A DNA stretch of 64,000 nucleotides, from assembly GCA_016713535.1 (NCBI GenBank), contig JADJOY010000012.1, positions 1 to 64,000 on the forward strand, read 5' to 3'. How positions within the stretch are numbered: the first letter of the stretch is position 1; each line of letters begins with the position of its first letter. The notes beneath the pieces were generated by a model. That model was not told the DNA's origin, ran no database searches, and saw only the letters and a list, made by a program, of their open reading frames with translations. Origin of the DNA: Deltaproteobacteria bacterium (GTDB taxonomy: Bacteria > JADJOY01). Shown one piece after another: positions 8,597 to 18,800 of this stretch. The position numbers and the translations under genes were made by a program.

Positions 8597-10944
8597 ATGA
8601 CCCCACCTTCGACGAACCCCCAGCCCATCCACGCCGACTCCCCGGGGAGGAAGACCCGCGTGCGTGCTGTGCGCGCTCAACTGCGGGCTCGAGGTGCAGA
8701 CCGGCGGTCCCGACGGGCGGCGGATCGTGAAGGTCCACGGCGACGCGGACCACCCGGCCAGCCAGGGCTACCTGTGCGAGAAGGCCCAGCGGATGGACCA
8801 CTACCAGAACGGCGCCGACCGGCTGCGCTCGCCGATGCGTAGGCGATCCGACGGCCGCTACGAGGCGATCGACTGGGACACGGCGATCCGTGAGGTCGCG
8901 GCGCGCCTGAAGGAGGTGAAGGCGAACCACGGCGGCGAGGCGATCCTCTATTACGGCGGCGGCGCGCAGGGGAACCACCTCGGCGGAGCCTACGGCGACG
9001 CGACCCTCAAGGCGCTCGGCGTGACCTACCGCTCGAACGCGCTCGCGCAGGAGAAGACCGGCGAGTTCTGGGTGCAGGGCAAGATGTTCGGCACCGGTGT
9101 CCACGGCGACTTCGAGCGCTGCGAGGTGGCGGTCTTCATCGGCAAGAACCCGTGGCAGTCGCACGGCTTCGCGCGTGCCCGCGCGGTCTTGAAGGAGATC
9201 CACAAGGACCCGCGCCGCACGCTGATCGTGATCGACCCGCGCAACAGCGAGACCGCGCAGCTCGCCGACATCCACCTGCAGGTGCGCCCGGGATCCGACG
9301 CGTGGTGCCTGGCGGCGCTCGCCGGGATCGTGGTGCAGGAGGGGCTGGTGAAGCGCGACTGGGTCGCGCGCCACACCGGCGGCTTCGATGCGATCGAGCC
9401 AGTCCTGGCGCGCATCCCGGTCGCGCGGTTCGCCGAGGTGTGCGGTGTCGACGAGGCGCTGCTGCGCAGCGCGGCGCGCCGCATCGCGACCGCGGAGAGC
9501 GCCAGCGTCTTCGAGGACCTCGGGATGCAGATGAACCTGCACTCGACCCTCGGTAGCTAACTGCAGCGGCTGGTGTGGGTGCTGGGTGGCCACTACGGGC
9601 GGGCCGGCACCGCCAACGCCTACGTGCCGTTCCTGTCGCTCGCCAAGGCGAGCAAGGGCGACACCTCGGCCGGCAAGCGCAAGGGCCGCGCGTCGAGCGC
9701 CGCACCCCGGTCACTGGCTCGAAGATCATCATCGGCCTGGTGCCGTGCAACGTGATCCCCGAGGAGATCCTCACCGATCACCCGAAGCGCTTCCGCGCGA
9801 TGATCGTGGAGAGCGGCAACCCGGCGCACTCGCTCGCCGACAGCCAGCGCATGCGCCAGGCGATCCGTGCGCTCGAGCTCTCGGTGGTGATCGACGTGGC
9901 GATGACCGAGACCGCGCGGGTCGCCGACTACGTGCTGCCGGCCTCGAGCCAGTTCGAGAAGGTCGAGGCGACCTTCTTCAACATGGAGTTCCCGGACAAC
10001 GCCTTTCACCTTCGACAGCCGCTCTTCGAACCGCTCGAGGGTACGTTGCCCGAGGCGGAGATCCACGCGCGCTTGCTGGAGGAGATGGGCGAGCTCGGCG
10101 AGGCGGACTACCGCCCGCTGCGCTGGGCGCTTCGCCTCGGGCGCACGGCGTTCACGATCGCGTTCGCGGCGATGCAGGCGACGAGCCCGCGGATCGCCCG
10201 CTACGCGCCGGTGGTGCTCTATCGCACTCTCGGGCCGACGCTGCCGCGCGGGCTCGCGACCGCGGCGGTGGTGTGGGGATCTGCCAGATCCACGGGCTCG
10301 GCCACCGCGCGACCCTCGCGCGCGCCGGCTTCGGCGGGCCGCCTCCGCTCGCGGCGAACGTGCTCTTCGAGGCGCTGCTCGCGAAGCCCTCGGGCGTGGT
10401 GTTCGCGCGCAGCACCTTCGACGAGAGCTGGAACGCGATCTCGATGCCCGAGCACCGCATCCAGCTCCACCTGCCCGAGCTCCTCGCCGAGGTCGACAAG
10501 CTCGACGGCACGGCACCCCCGCGCGACCCCGACTTTCCCTTGATCCTCGCCGCCGGCGAGCGCCGCTCGGACACCAGCAACACCGCCGTGCGCGACACCG
10601 GGTGGCTGAAGCGCGGGCGCTACGGCACGTTGCGCGTGAGCCCCGGGGACGCCGCCGCGCTCGGCCTCGCCGATGGTGAGCGCGCCCGCCTCGCCACCCG
10701 CCGCGGCGGCGTCGAGGTGGAGGTCGAGATCTCGGAGATGCTGCCGCGCGGCAGCGTGTCGCTGCCGAACGGCCAGGGGCTCGCATACCCGGACCCGAGC
10801 GGCGCGCTGGTGGTGCGCGGGGTGGCGCCCAACGAGCTCACCGACTCGCGCGCCCGCGACCCGTTCGCCGGCACACCGTGGCACAAGTACGTGCCTGCGC
10901 GGCTCGAGAAGATCGTGAGCGGGACGTCAGGCCCGGCCCCGTGA
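8597..10944 (+). pseudogene. Molybdopterin-dependent oxidoreductase (MopB family), broken
   Basis: The pieces assemble into one protein of about 780 residues of the MopB superfamily (formate dehydrogenase / acetylene hydratase type). The N-terminal 4Fe-4S site is CVLCALNC plus the later LCEKA cysteine. Then come the molybdopterin-binding core (FIGKNPWQSHGFARAR, VIDPRNSETAQLADIHLQ), the middle (ESGNPAHSLADSQRM, ADYVLPASSQFEK) and the C-terminal molydopterin-dinucleotide domain (AAGERRSDTSNTAVRDTGW, LPNGQG). The gene is interrupted four times: a one-base loss near 8655, TAA at 9558-9560 where TAC (Tyr) would restore sense, a shift near 9690-9700, and a shift at the G4 run 10275-10278. Without repair no active enzyme is made. 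The nonsense codon is harder to blame on homopolymer errors than the shifts are. Confidence 0.8.
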
Positions 10945-10986
10945 GCAGGACCGGCCGGAGTCGGGCGACCGCGGGGCAGCGTGCGC

Positions 10987-11101
10987 TCAGCTCTCGAGGA
11001 TGTCGCCCTCGGTGAGCGCGGGCGTGCGCGAGCCGGCCTGGGTGAAGAGGTCGCCGTAGAAGAGAGTCCGGGTGGTGCGGTCGCCGAGGTAGGCCGTGAA
11101 G
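10987..11101 (-). pseudogene. Remnant of a second copy of the metallo-hydrolase at 13.7-14.5 kb
   Basis: The minus strand reads 38 codons ending at TGA (complement of 10987-10989): YLGDRTTRTLF, then [19 protein letters not shown]. This is nearly identical to [30 protein letters not shown] of the metallo-beta-lactamase-fold gene at 13738-14461, and the DNA is about 90% alike over roughly 105 bases. Neither end of the parent gene is present. It abuts the decayed palindrome at 11102-11129. It is best read as the leftover of a duplicated or recombined copy. Confidence 0.75.
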
Positions 11102-11129
11102 TCAGGCACCTCGCGAGGGTGCCGGATGA
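11102..11129. repeat. Decayed copy of the palindrome at 6886-6913
   Basis: AGGCACCTC, then GCGAGGG, then TGCCGGATGA: the same palindrome as after tRNA-Arg, with one inserted G and one mismatch. It lies directly against the metallo-hydrolase remnant. With the first copy it brackets 4.2 kb that includes the broken oxidoreductase. Confidence 0.5.
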
Positions 11130-11179
11130 ACGCGTCTGAACGGCTCCCGCGATGAGCCGCGTGCGACGACGGCGCGTCC

Positions 11180-11620
11180 TCAGCGCTCCAGGACCTCGCA
11201 GGTATTCGGTGCGCGCTCGATGCGGAACCGGTACTCGGATCCGGCCGGCACCTTGACGAAGAACGGGGCTGCGCCAGCCGCGGTGTACTCGATGACGAGA
11301 TCCGTCGGGCGCTTGCAGGGCTTGATGGCCGAGCCTTTCATCGTGGCGCAACTGACCACGCCCGGTCCGAAGCTCATGTCCATCGTGCCGTCGGCAGCCG
11401 CCCGCGCCGAGCCTCGGACCGCGCCGCTGGCCAGTGCCGCGTCGAAGTCGGCGCGCGTGATCGTCGCGCAGGGGCGCGACGGCGCATCGCCCGGCGCGCC
11501 GCTCGGCGACCACCAGACTGCGAGCGCGCCGATGACGAACGCGAAGGGCAGCACGCGCTTCAGCCACGCTGGCGGCGCCTTTGCGGCAGCCTTGGTGTCG
11601 GAGTTCCCGCCGGTCGCCAC
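11180..11620 (-). CDS. Small membrane-anchored hypothetical protein
   Basis: 146 residues from GTG 11620, chosen because a perfect AGGAG lies 7 bases upstream and because the open frame before it is compositionally non-coding. A short basic N-terminus leads to one membrane helix (VLPFAFVIGALAVWW, about residues 19-33), then a small soluble domain of about 105 residues with four cysteines (PCATIT, SCATMKG, PCKRPTD, TCEVLER). In the periplasm these could form two disulfides. I do not recognise the family. It is divergent from the DUF1566 lipoprotein gene at 11962. Confidence 0.7.
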   Translation of the reverse strand: MATGGNSDTKAAAKAPPAWLKRVLPFAFVIGALAVWWSPSGAPGDAPSRPCATITRADFDAALASGAVRGSARAAADGTMDMSFGPGVVSCATMKGSAIKPCKRPTDLVIEYTAAGAAPFFVKVPAGSEYRFRIERAPNTCEVLER

Positions 11621-11961
11621 GCAACTTCTCCTTTCTCGCTGCGCTGGACCACCGCGGGCGATCACGGCGCAGCGCGGGACGCTAGAACCTCGCCGTGCGA
11701 AAAGCAATCGCCAGCACGAGCGGCTGCGGCGCCAGCTCCGCAGCGAAGGTGGAGATCTCGGTACGCCGGGTCTCGGTCCGCTCGACGATCGCGGTCGAAC
11801 CCTGGGTGGCGAGCGCGGTCGATCCGCCCGGGCTCGGACGCCTGATGTCTCGCGGCGCTCGCTCGCTGCCGGTGAGAGCCGCTTCGCTTCGAGGCGGCCA
11901 TTGCATAGAGTCGACGGAGGGGGAACGTCGGTGTGCCGATGTTCGTAGGAGGGGGCAAGGC
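11621..11961. other. Divergent intergenic region, 341 bases
   Basis: It lies between the divergent hypothetical gene and the DUF1566 lipoprotein gene. Each end carries a good ribosome site (AGGAG on the minus strand near 11628; GTAGGAGGGGG on the plus strand near 11945). Frames stay open through it on both strands, as expected at this GC content, but they show no family pattern. I see no clear -35/-10 pair or hairpin. Confidence 0.4.
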
Positions 11962-13629
11962 ATGGCACGACGGGGGCGCGAGTCGTTGGCGGGCTGGGCG
12001 GTGCTCGCGCTGCTCGCGCTGGTGTCCTGCGATCGCGGCGAGCCGCCGCGCCAGGTTGCGCTGCCCGAGCCACGCGTGTGCGCGGATCTGTGCGTCAGCG
12101 CGGACCCATGCAAGGTGGGTAGCTGCGACGAGCACGGCGTCTGCCGCTTCGGCGCCGCCCGGCCGGGCACGGCCTGCCCCGAGGGGCTGTGTGACGATCA
12201 GGGTGCGTGCCGCCCGCCGGTCTGGTGCGATCCCAAGACTGGCCTGTGCTGGCAGGACCCTCAGAAAGACGCCTACACCTCGACCGACGTGGGTCTACGG
12301 CCCGAGGAGGCACGGGGCTATTGCGACGAGCTGGCGCTGGGAGGCTTCGACGACTGGCGTGTCCCCACCATCGACGAGCTGCGCACGCTGGTCGCCGGCC
12401 ACGCCAGCACCCAGCTCGGCGGGAGCTGCGGCGTCACGGTGGGAAGCGAGACCGGCGATGGCCTGGACCCCGCGTGCCTGGGAGGGGACGAGTACGCGGG
12501 ACCAGGCGCCAACGGTTGCTTCTGGCTGCCTGAGCTGGGTGGTTCCTGCGACAAGCCGGATCCCGCGGTGCACGGCCACCCGCTCGAGACCTGGGCCAGC
12601 GACCGGGCGGTGGACGAGCCCGAGCGCTGGGTGGCGTACGTCACGTTCGACACTGGCGCGGTCGGCTTCAACCACGTGTGCAGCTATGGCGACGTGCGCT
12701 GTGTGCGCACCTCCGACGACAAGCCGCCGGCACAGTGCGGCTGCGGACCGTGCTCGTCGCTCGGCTCGGCTTCGAGTCCGTCGATCGCCACCGAGTGCGA
12801 CGTGGATGTCTGCCCGCAGAGCGACAAGCTCGCGCTGACGATCCGTGTGCCGGAGAAGCTGCCGCAGACCGCGAGCCAGCTCCTGGGATTCCTCTACACG
12901 GACGCCGACTGGGAGTTCCCGCCGGCGCGCCCCCCCGACGGTGGCACGGACACCAACCAGGTGCTGTCTCCCGACATCGACGCCGGGCGCCCGCTGACCC
13001 TCGAGATCCCTGGCTGCACCTACTATCGGGAGGCGCTGCTGACGGGCGCCTACCACCTCTACGTCCACCTCCAGCTCGAACCCAAGTTCCCGCCGCTGCC
13101 GGTCGACGGTGACTACTACTACGGCAAGGACGTGGCACCGCTGGTGTTCCCCTTCGACGGGCAAGCTCACCGCCAGACCGTGAAGCCGATCGAGATCACA
13201 CTGGATCCGGTACACACGGGCTGCTCGGGCGACGCGGACTTCGCGTGCCCGGACGGCTCGTGCGTCGCGGACCCCAGCTCGTGCCCGGCGAGCGCGTGCG
13301 ATTCCATGCCGGGCGACGACGACGTGGTCACGTGCCGCTACCGCTCGAGCTTCGTGGCCGACAACTGCGCGGACTTCCCGGCGGCGGCGGGCTGGACGGA
13401 AGCGGAGGTCGCGAGCCTGTGCGCGGGGCAGGCGGGTGCCGATCCCGCGACGGTAGTCGTGACCCGCGGCGAGAGCTGCCTGGTCGAGAAGGGCGGCGCC
13501 GCCGGCAAGCGCCGCTGCGCGGTGACGAGCGACGGGCGGCCGTGGTTCGCCTATGGCACGCCCGGTTTCGTGTGCACGACGATCCTGGGAGGAGCCGACC
13601 AGGTCGGACCCTTCTGCGAGGCCTACTGA
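11962..13629 (+). CDS. DUF1566-domain lipoprotein, cysteine-rich
   Basis: 555 residues from ATG 11962 behind GGAGGGGG. The signal peptide ends in the lipobox LALVSC. A Cys-rich segment (about residues 35-80, [11 protein letters not shown]..., [10 protein letters not shown]) precedes a DUF1566/Lcl domain (about 85-235), with its typical pattern of [36 protein letters not shown], a late SDR and DVRCVRT. A second Cys-rich linker, a beta-rich domain (about 270-450) and a C-terminal Cys-rich part ([12 protein letters not shown]) follow. DUF1566 is a surface or exported domain of unknown function, common in Leptospira and deltaproteobacteria. The protein is probably anchored at the outer membrane. 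It ends 11 bases before REP-like hairpins that separate it from a convergent gene. Confidence 0.8.
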   Translation: MARRGRESLAGWAVLALLALVSCDRGEPPRQVALPEPRVCADLCVSADPCKVGSCDEHGVCRFGAARPGTACPEGLCDDQGACRPPVWCDPKTGLCWQDPQKDAYTSTDVGLRPEEARGYCDELALGGFDDWRVPTIDELRTLVAGHASTQLGGSCGVTVGSETGDGLDPACLGGDEYAGPGANGCFWLPELGGSCDKPDPAVHGHPLETWASDRAVDEPERWVAYVTFDTGAVGFNHVCSYGDVRCVRTSDDKPPAQCGCGPCSSLGSASSPSIATECDVDVCPQSDKLALTIRVPEKLPQTASQLLGFLYTDADWEFPPARPPDGGTDTNQVLSPDIDAGRPLTLEIPGCTYYREALLTGAYHLYVHLQLEPKFPPLPVDGDYYYGKDVAPLVFPFDGQAHRQTVKPIEITLDPVHTGCSGDADFACPDGSCVADPSSCPASACDSMPGDDDVVTCRYRSSFVADNCADFPAAAGWTEAEVASLCAGQAGADPATVVVTRGESCLVEKGGAAGKRRCAVTSDGRPWFAYGTPGFVCTTILGGADQVGPFCEAY

Positions 13630-13640
13630 GCCGGCGCTGG

Positions 13641-13722
13641 CGACGGGGGATGGAACCCCCGTCGCTACGACTGCAGGTCGTCGTGAGGTTCTCGTAGGGC
13701 GGGGGCCTCCGTGGCCCCGCCC
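13641..13722. repeat. Two REP-like hairpins between convergent genes
   Basis: CGACGGGGG (13641-13649) pairs with CCCCCGTCG (13656-13664), and reads GTAG at its foot on the minus strand. At 13694 GTAG is followed by stem GGGCGGGG...CCCCGCCC to 13722, with one bulge. The two units point tail to tail. The first 24 bases recur exactly at 29257-29280. Confidence 0.65.
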
Positions 13723-13737
13723 GCGCGGCCGTGCCGT

Positions 13738-14461
13738 TCACCGCTCGAGGGTGTCGGCGAGCGCCAGCAGCAGCTTCTCGCCGTCGCCGCGCCACGACGA
13801 GCCGTGCATGCAGGCGAGCGTCGTGGGCTGGGTGCGCGCGAGCCGCTCGAGGAGCATCCGGGTGTCGCGCGCGTGGGCGTAGTAGTCCATGCCGGCGCGC
13901 ATCGCCTCGCTCGGGCCGAGGATGTCGCCCTCGGTGAGCGCGGGTGCGCGTGAGCCCGCCTGGGTGAAGAGGTCGCCGCAGAAGAGCGTCCGCGTGGTGC
14001 GCTCGCCGAGGTAGCCGGTCTCCCAGCCGTGCGGGAGGTGGGGCGCGTCGTACCACTCGACGACGTGGCGGCCGAGGGTGATCGTCTCGCCGTGGGGCGA
14101 GTGCCCGCGGCGGCCGGTCGGCGAGGTCGTTCATGGACACCATCGCCGCCACCTGGCTGCACACCGGCTCGGCGCGCGGCGCGGCGGCGAGGAACGAGTT
14201 GAGCGAGCCGGACTCGTCCGCCTCGACGTGCGAGAACGCCACGTAGCGCAGCCGCTCGATCGGGATGACTCGCCCGACCGCCTCGGACACCGCCGGGAAG
14301 AGCTTGCGCGGGCCGGTGTGGAAGAGTAGCGGCTCGTCGTCGGCGATCAGGAACTGGTTGAACATGAAGCCGCCCGGCACGACGTCGAGCGGCGTGCTGA
14401 TGCGGTAGATGCCGTCGGCGATCTCGTCGACGGTGGTGTCGGAGTGGGGAAGGGCGTTCAT
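13738..14461 (-). pseudogene. Metallo-beta-lactamase-fold hydrolase (flavodiiron-ODP-like), one frameshift
   Basis: ATG 14461 lies behind AAGGAG and overlaps the stop of the TetR gene by ATGA, so the pair is a translationally coupled operon. The product would be 240 residues. It carries the metal-site pattern of the oxygen-reducing (ODP) beta-lactamase fold: [15 protein letters not shown], then after the frame is corrected [27 protein letters not shown] and CGDLFTQ. The frame breaks at the G4 run 14094-14097, where one extra base splits the gene between residues of the HGE region. Removing one G restores the rest to TGA 13738-13740. This could be a sequencing slip, a recent mutation or a phase-variable tract. 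A short tandem of the same coding sequence survives at 10987-11101. Confidence 0.75.
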
Positions 14462-15093
14462 CGGAGGTTCTCCTTTCGGTTGGATCGCGGGGGACGCCGC
14501 GCGGCGCTCTCGATCAACGTGACGAGGGCGTCGCTGACGACGACCACCGCCTGGGCGCCGGTGAAGCCGGCGCCGGTGAGGGTCTGCCAGGTGGGGAAGT
14601 CGAGGAGCGCCGTGGCGAGCGCCACTGGCGCCTTGGGCGGGGCGCCCGTGAAGCGCGGGGCGAAGGCGAGCCGCACCAGCTCGGCGCGTTCCGCGGCGGT
14701 GGCCTCGAGGAGGTCGCGGAGCGCCGGGAGCTCGAGCGCGTCGCGCGCGGACCAGCGCAGCCAGGGCGCGGCGTGCGCGTAGAAGGCGAACGTGCTCTGC
14801 GCGAGCGCTCGGATCCGCGCCGGCGCGCCGGCGATGGCCTCGAGCGCCGCGCGCGTGACGGGCGGTGGACCGGCCTCGATGACCGCGCCGGTGCAGTGCG
14901 GGATCAGGTCGTTGCGGGTGGGGAAGTACTTGTAGACGGTGGGCAGCGACACGCCCGCGCGCCGCGCGATCATCTCGTGGGTCGTGCCCACGCCGCCGTT
15001 CTCCGCGTGAAGCTCCACGGTGGCCTCGACGATGCGCCGACGGGTGAGCTCGGCGGCGGCGAGCCGGCTGCTGCGGTCGTAGCTGCGTTTCAT
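14458..15093 (-). CDS. TetR-family transcriptional regulator
   Basis: 211 residues. The N-terminal TetR domain is clear: [17 protein letters not shown], helix-turn-helix at about residues 36-62 ([20 protein letters not shown]), ending FPTRNDLI. The rest is an alpha-helical ligand domain with no named family. It probably represses its own promoter and so the downstream metallo-hydrolase, whose start codon overlaps its stop (ATGA). An AT-rich promoter with near-consensus boxes lies directly upstream and may place the transcript start at or within two bases of the ATG. Confidence 0.9.
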   Translation of the reverse strand: MKRSYDRSSRLAAAELTRRRIVEATVELHAENGGVGTTHEMIARRAGVSLPTVYKYFPTRNDLIPHCTGAVIEAGPPPVTRAALEAIAGAPARIRALAQSTFAFYAHAAPWLRWSARDALELPALRDLLEATAAERAELVRLAFAPRFTGAPPKAPVALATALLDFPTWQTLTGAGFTGAQAVVVVSDALVTLIESAARRPPRSNRKENLR

Positions 15094-15135
15094 TGTTGAT
15101 AATGTATAAAATGAATTTAGGAGTTGTCAACTTAA
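15091..15135 (-). promoter_or_regulatory. Sigma-70-type promoter of the TetR gene, probably leaderless
   Basis: On the minus strand TTGACA (15125-15130) is followed by a 16-base spacer and TATACA (15103-15108). From the end of the -10 box to the ATG at 15093 there are only 9 bases, so initiation 6-9 bases downstream would give a leaderless or near-leaderless mRNA. No ribosome site fits in between. GTTGA and TCAAC arms flank the promoter as an inverted repeat (15094-15098 and 15127-15131), a plausible operator for the regulator itself. Confidence 0.6.
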
Positions 15136-15246
15136 ATGCAGCGCGCCGAGAAGGTCACACGGCGCCGCCGCCGGCCGGGTCCGCCGGGGTCGCGGGCCCG
15201 CGGGCAGCTTTCGTATGCTGCGCCGGTCTCGAGCCAAGGAGGCGCG

Positions 15247-15816
15247 ATGCGCACGGTCCAGTTCCGCTCGGTGGTCCCTATGGTGATGGCGTTCGCGGTG
15301 GTGGTCGTGGCGCTCGCCGTCCCGCGCGTCGCGCGCGCGGAGAAGCTCGTGCTCGCGTGCCAGGAGGACGACATCAAGGGGGGTCCCACGGCACCCCCGT
15401 TGGTCCAGACGATCGTCATCGAGACCGGTGGCTCGCCGAGCGTCCAGGTGAAGGCGCCGTACGGGACCCTCGAGCTCCCGGCTCGAGTCGTCGCGAACGA
15501 CGTCGGCACACACGTCACCGCCGCGGGCGCCGCGAAGGCACGCATGCCCATGAGGAAGGACGTCGATGCGTGCCTCGCGAAGGAAAAGCCACCCGCGCCG
15601 GGACAGCCGCTCGATGCTTGGGCGGCGCAGACCTGCCGCCTTCACGCGGCTTCCACGCCCGAGCCCGTGGCGGTCGAGGTGTCCGTCGACATCACGATCC
15701 TGGAAGGGGACGTCACCGCCACCGTGGAGCGCAGCTACGCGGGTGACGACAGGGCCGCGGCCGAGCGCTACGCGATGCCGTCGCGTCCCACGTGCAAGGT
15801 CGAGTCGCGCAAGTGA
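15247..15816 (+). CDS. Small periplasmic hypothetical protein, first gene of a secreted-protein operon
   Basis: 189 residues from ATG 15247, placed by AAGGAGG 6 bases upstream. A classical signal peptide (VMAFAVVVVALAVPRVARA) precedes a soluble domain with four cysteines (LACQEDD, DACLAKE, QTCRLHA, PTCKVES), probably two disulfides. No family is recognised. Its TGA overlaps the GTG of the giant PPC/VWA protein gene (GTGA), so the two are translationally coupled and likely function together outside the cytoplasm. Confidence 0.8.
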   Translation: MRTVQFRSVVPMVMAFAVVVVALAVPRVARAEKLVLACQEDDIKGGPTAPPLVQTIVIETGGSPSVQVKAPYGTLELPARVVANDVGTHVTAAGAAKARMPMRKDVDACLAKEKPPAPGQPLDAWAAQTCRLHAASTPEPVAVEVSVDITILEGDVTATVERSYAGDDRAAAERYAMPSRPTCKVESRK

Positions 15817-18800
15817 GACGGTGCTCGGGTGCGCCGCGCGTGCCGCTTGGGCACGCGCTCGCGGTGCTGGCGTGCGTCGCGGCACTGCCGTTCGCAGGAC
15901 CGGCGCGCGCCGACCCGCCGCTGTGCGTCCCCGAGCGCGAGCCCAACGACTCGCCGGCGACGGCGCTCGCCGTGACCGGCGGGTTCTGCGTGAGCGGTGC
16001 CCTCGACGACCGCGACACCGACACGATCCGCTTCACCGTGCCCGCGGACCAGGCGGCGCGCGGCTGGAAGGTGTCGATCGACACCTCGTTCGCGGCCTCG
16101 ACGCGGTTTATCGCGATGCGTGCCGAGCACGGCGCGGACGGTGCGCCGGCGACCGGGAGCGAGGCGTTTCGGCTCACCTCGGACGAGAACGCCTCGAGCG
16201 CGAACCTCGACGGGGTGCTGCTGCGCGGCGGCAGCTACTTCCTGCTGCTCCAGACCAGCGGCGGAGGCCCCTACGAGGTCCGGGTGGAGCCCGGTGCCGC
16301 CCCAGAGGCCATCGAGCGCGAGCCCAACGATGCGCCGGCTCAGGCCACGCCGCTCGCGCTCGGTGTCCGCACCGCCGGCGACCTGAACGGCTCCGAGGAC
16401 CAGTTCCGCTTCTCCGTGAGCGAGGCCAACGCGCGCCGCAGCCTGTCGCTCGGAGTCGCGGGTCCGGTCGGCGAGTGGCTCTCGGCGGAGCTGCGCAAGC
16501 CAGGCGGCGAGCCGCTGCTCACCCACTCCGAGCGGATGACCGGGCCGATCGCGCTCTCCGACCTCGGCCTCGAGCCGGGCGACTACACGGTGCGGCTCTA
16601 TCCCGGCGCCGTGGATCCGAGCCCCTACTGGCTCACGCTCACCGCGGGCCTGCCGCGCAGCCCGGGACGCGAGGACGAGCCCAACGACACGGCCGCCCAG
16701 GCGCGGCCCCTCGCCCTCGGCAAACCCTTCGGTGGCCGCATCGGCTGGAGCGACGACGTCGACGTGTGGGCGATCCCGCCCGACCCGCGCTTCGCCGGCA
16801 AACGCGTGGAGCTCAAGCTCGAGAGCCCGTCTCGCGCGCCCCGCCGCCTGTGCCTGAACGACGAGGGCGGCGAGGCGCTCGCCTGCCGCACGGCCACGAG
16901 CATCAAGCTGCCCGGGCTCTCGCTCGGCGACCGGCCGCACACGGTCACGGTCTCGGGCGCCCCCGATCCGCGCCAGCCCTACACGCTCACGCTTCGTCTC
17001 GCCGGCGCCGACGAGCCGGACGTCGAGAGCGAGCCCAACGACCTGTCCCGGCTCGCGACGCCGATGGATGCCGCGCGCGCGGTGCGCGGCCGGCTCGAGG
17101 GCGAGGACGTGGACTTCTTCCGCGTCCGCGTGAGCGGCGCACCACAGCTCTGGCGGGTCGCCTCGCGGGGCGGCGGCGTGACGTCGCTCTCGATCCTGGA
17201 CGTGCGCGGCGCTGTGGTCGGCTCGTCCTCGGTCTCACCCGACACCGTGCGCGCGATCGCCGCCGCGGCGCTCGCGGGCGCCGACGGTCCGCCGACCACC
17301 GTCGAGACCTCCGACGCGCTGCTCCTGCCCGGCGACTACTGGATCCGCATCGGCGGTCGCGACGCCGACTACGAGGTCCAGGCGCGCGCGGTCGGCGCTC
17401 CCGACCCCGACGCCGAGCGCGAGCCCAACGACAACGACCGCCAGGCGCACCTGCTCCGGGTCGGCGTGCCGCGCACCGGCTCGCTCGAGGACGAGTCCGA
17501 CCACGACGTGTACCGGTTCTCGCTCGCAGGTCCCGCGCACGTGGCGCTCGAGGTGGTGCCGCCACCGGGAGCGGTGATCGACACCGGGATCGAGTGGGGC
17601 TACCCGTCGACCAAGCGCCCGACGTTCCGAGCCCGCGACGGCGCAGCCGTGTACGACGCCTATCTCGACCCGGGCGACTACACCGCCAACCTGAGCGCGT
17701 ACGTCGCCAAGTCCGGCCGCTACCGCATCACGCTCACGCAGCGCTCGCCGTTCGAGCTGCCCGACGACCGTGAGCCGAACGACAGCCCGCAGCAGGCCGG
17801 TCCGCTGCCTCCGGGCCAGACCGTCGAGGGCGATCTCGGCGAGCGGGGCGATCTCGACTGGTTCGTGCTGCCGGTCCTCGAGCGCGCCGGCCCGCTGCGC
17901 GCGGACCTCGAGAACGACGAGGCGCGTCTCGAGCTCGTGGTCGGCGGTCAGCCGCTCGAGGGCCGCCTCGACCGGAGCACGCACCGCTTCGAGGCCGAGC
18001 TGCCCGCGGGCACCGAGGCGAAGCTCGGCGTGCGCGGCACCGGCCGCTACCGGCTGCGGGTGGCGTTCCCGAACGGACCGCCGCCGGCGTCGCCACCTCC
18101 CCCGCTGCCCGTGACGGCCAGCCTCGCGCTCGGCGACACCCCGGTCGCCGCGTTCTGGACCCGCGGCCAGCGCGTGAAGGGGGCGGCCGAGGTGACGAAC
18201 ACGGGGCGCGAGGCCGTCGAGCTCGCCCTCGACACGTCCAGCAGCCACTTCGCGTACCGCCCCGTGCTCGCCCGGGCGTCGCTCAGGCTCGCTGCGGGCG
18301 CCACCGAGCGCGTGCCGGTGGAGATCGCCGTGCTTCCCGACGCGTGGGCCGACCGCGACGTGCAGATCGCGATGCGCGCGACTCGCGCCGCCGACGGCGC
18401 CTCGGCGAGCACGTTCGCGCGGCTCATCGCCGACCCGATGGCGCCACCGATGAACGAAGAGACGAGCTTCCCGATCCCGGCCGAGCTGCTCGGCGGGTTC
18501 GACGTCGCGTCGAGCGCCCTGGGTGGCGTGGTGGTGGGAGCGTCCGACGAGCGCGACGCCGAGCAGCGTGCGCTGCTCCACGATGGCCTGATGTCGTCCG
18601 GGGGCTACCGGGTGCGCGCCGACTCGCTTCCGCAGGAGCTCACCGTGCGCTTCGGTGGCGATCGCCCGTGGCCGATCCGCGGCATCGCGATCCATCCCCA
18701 GTTCGCGGGGCAGCTCTACCCGGCCGAGCAGCTCGCCGACTTCGAGCTCTTGCTCTCGGCCGACGGAACCTCGTTCCAGCCCGCGCTGCGCGCGCGCCTC

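Noticed and set aside
8058-9593. Long minus-strand open frame of 511 codons opposite the molybdopterin gene
   Set aside because: Arg/His/Ala-rich shadow of the real gene; no motif, and it runs antisense to clear MopB coding sequence.
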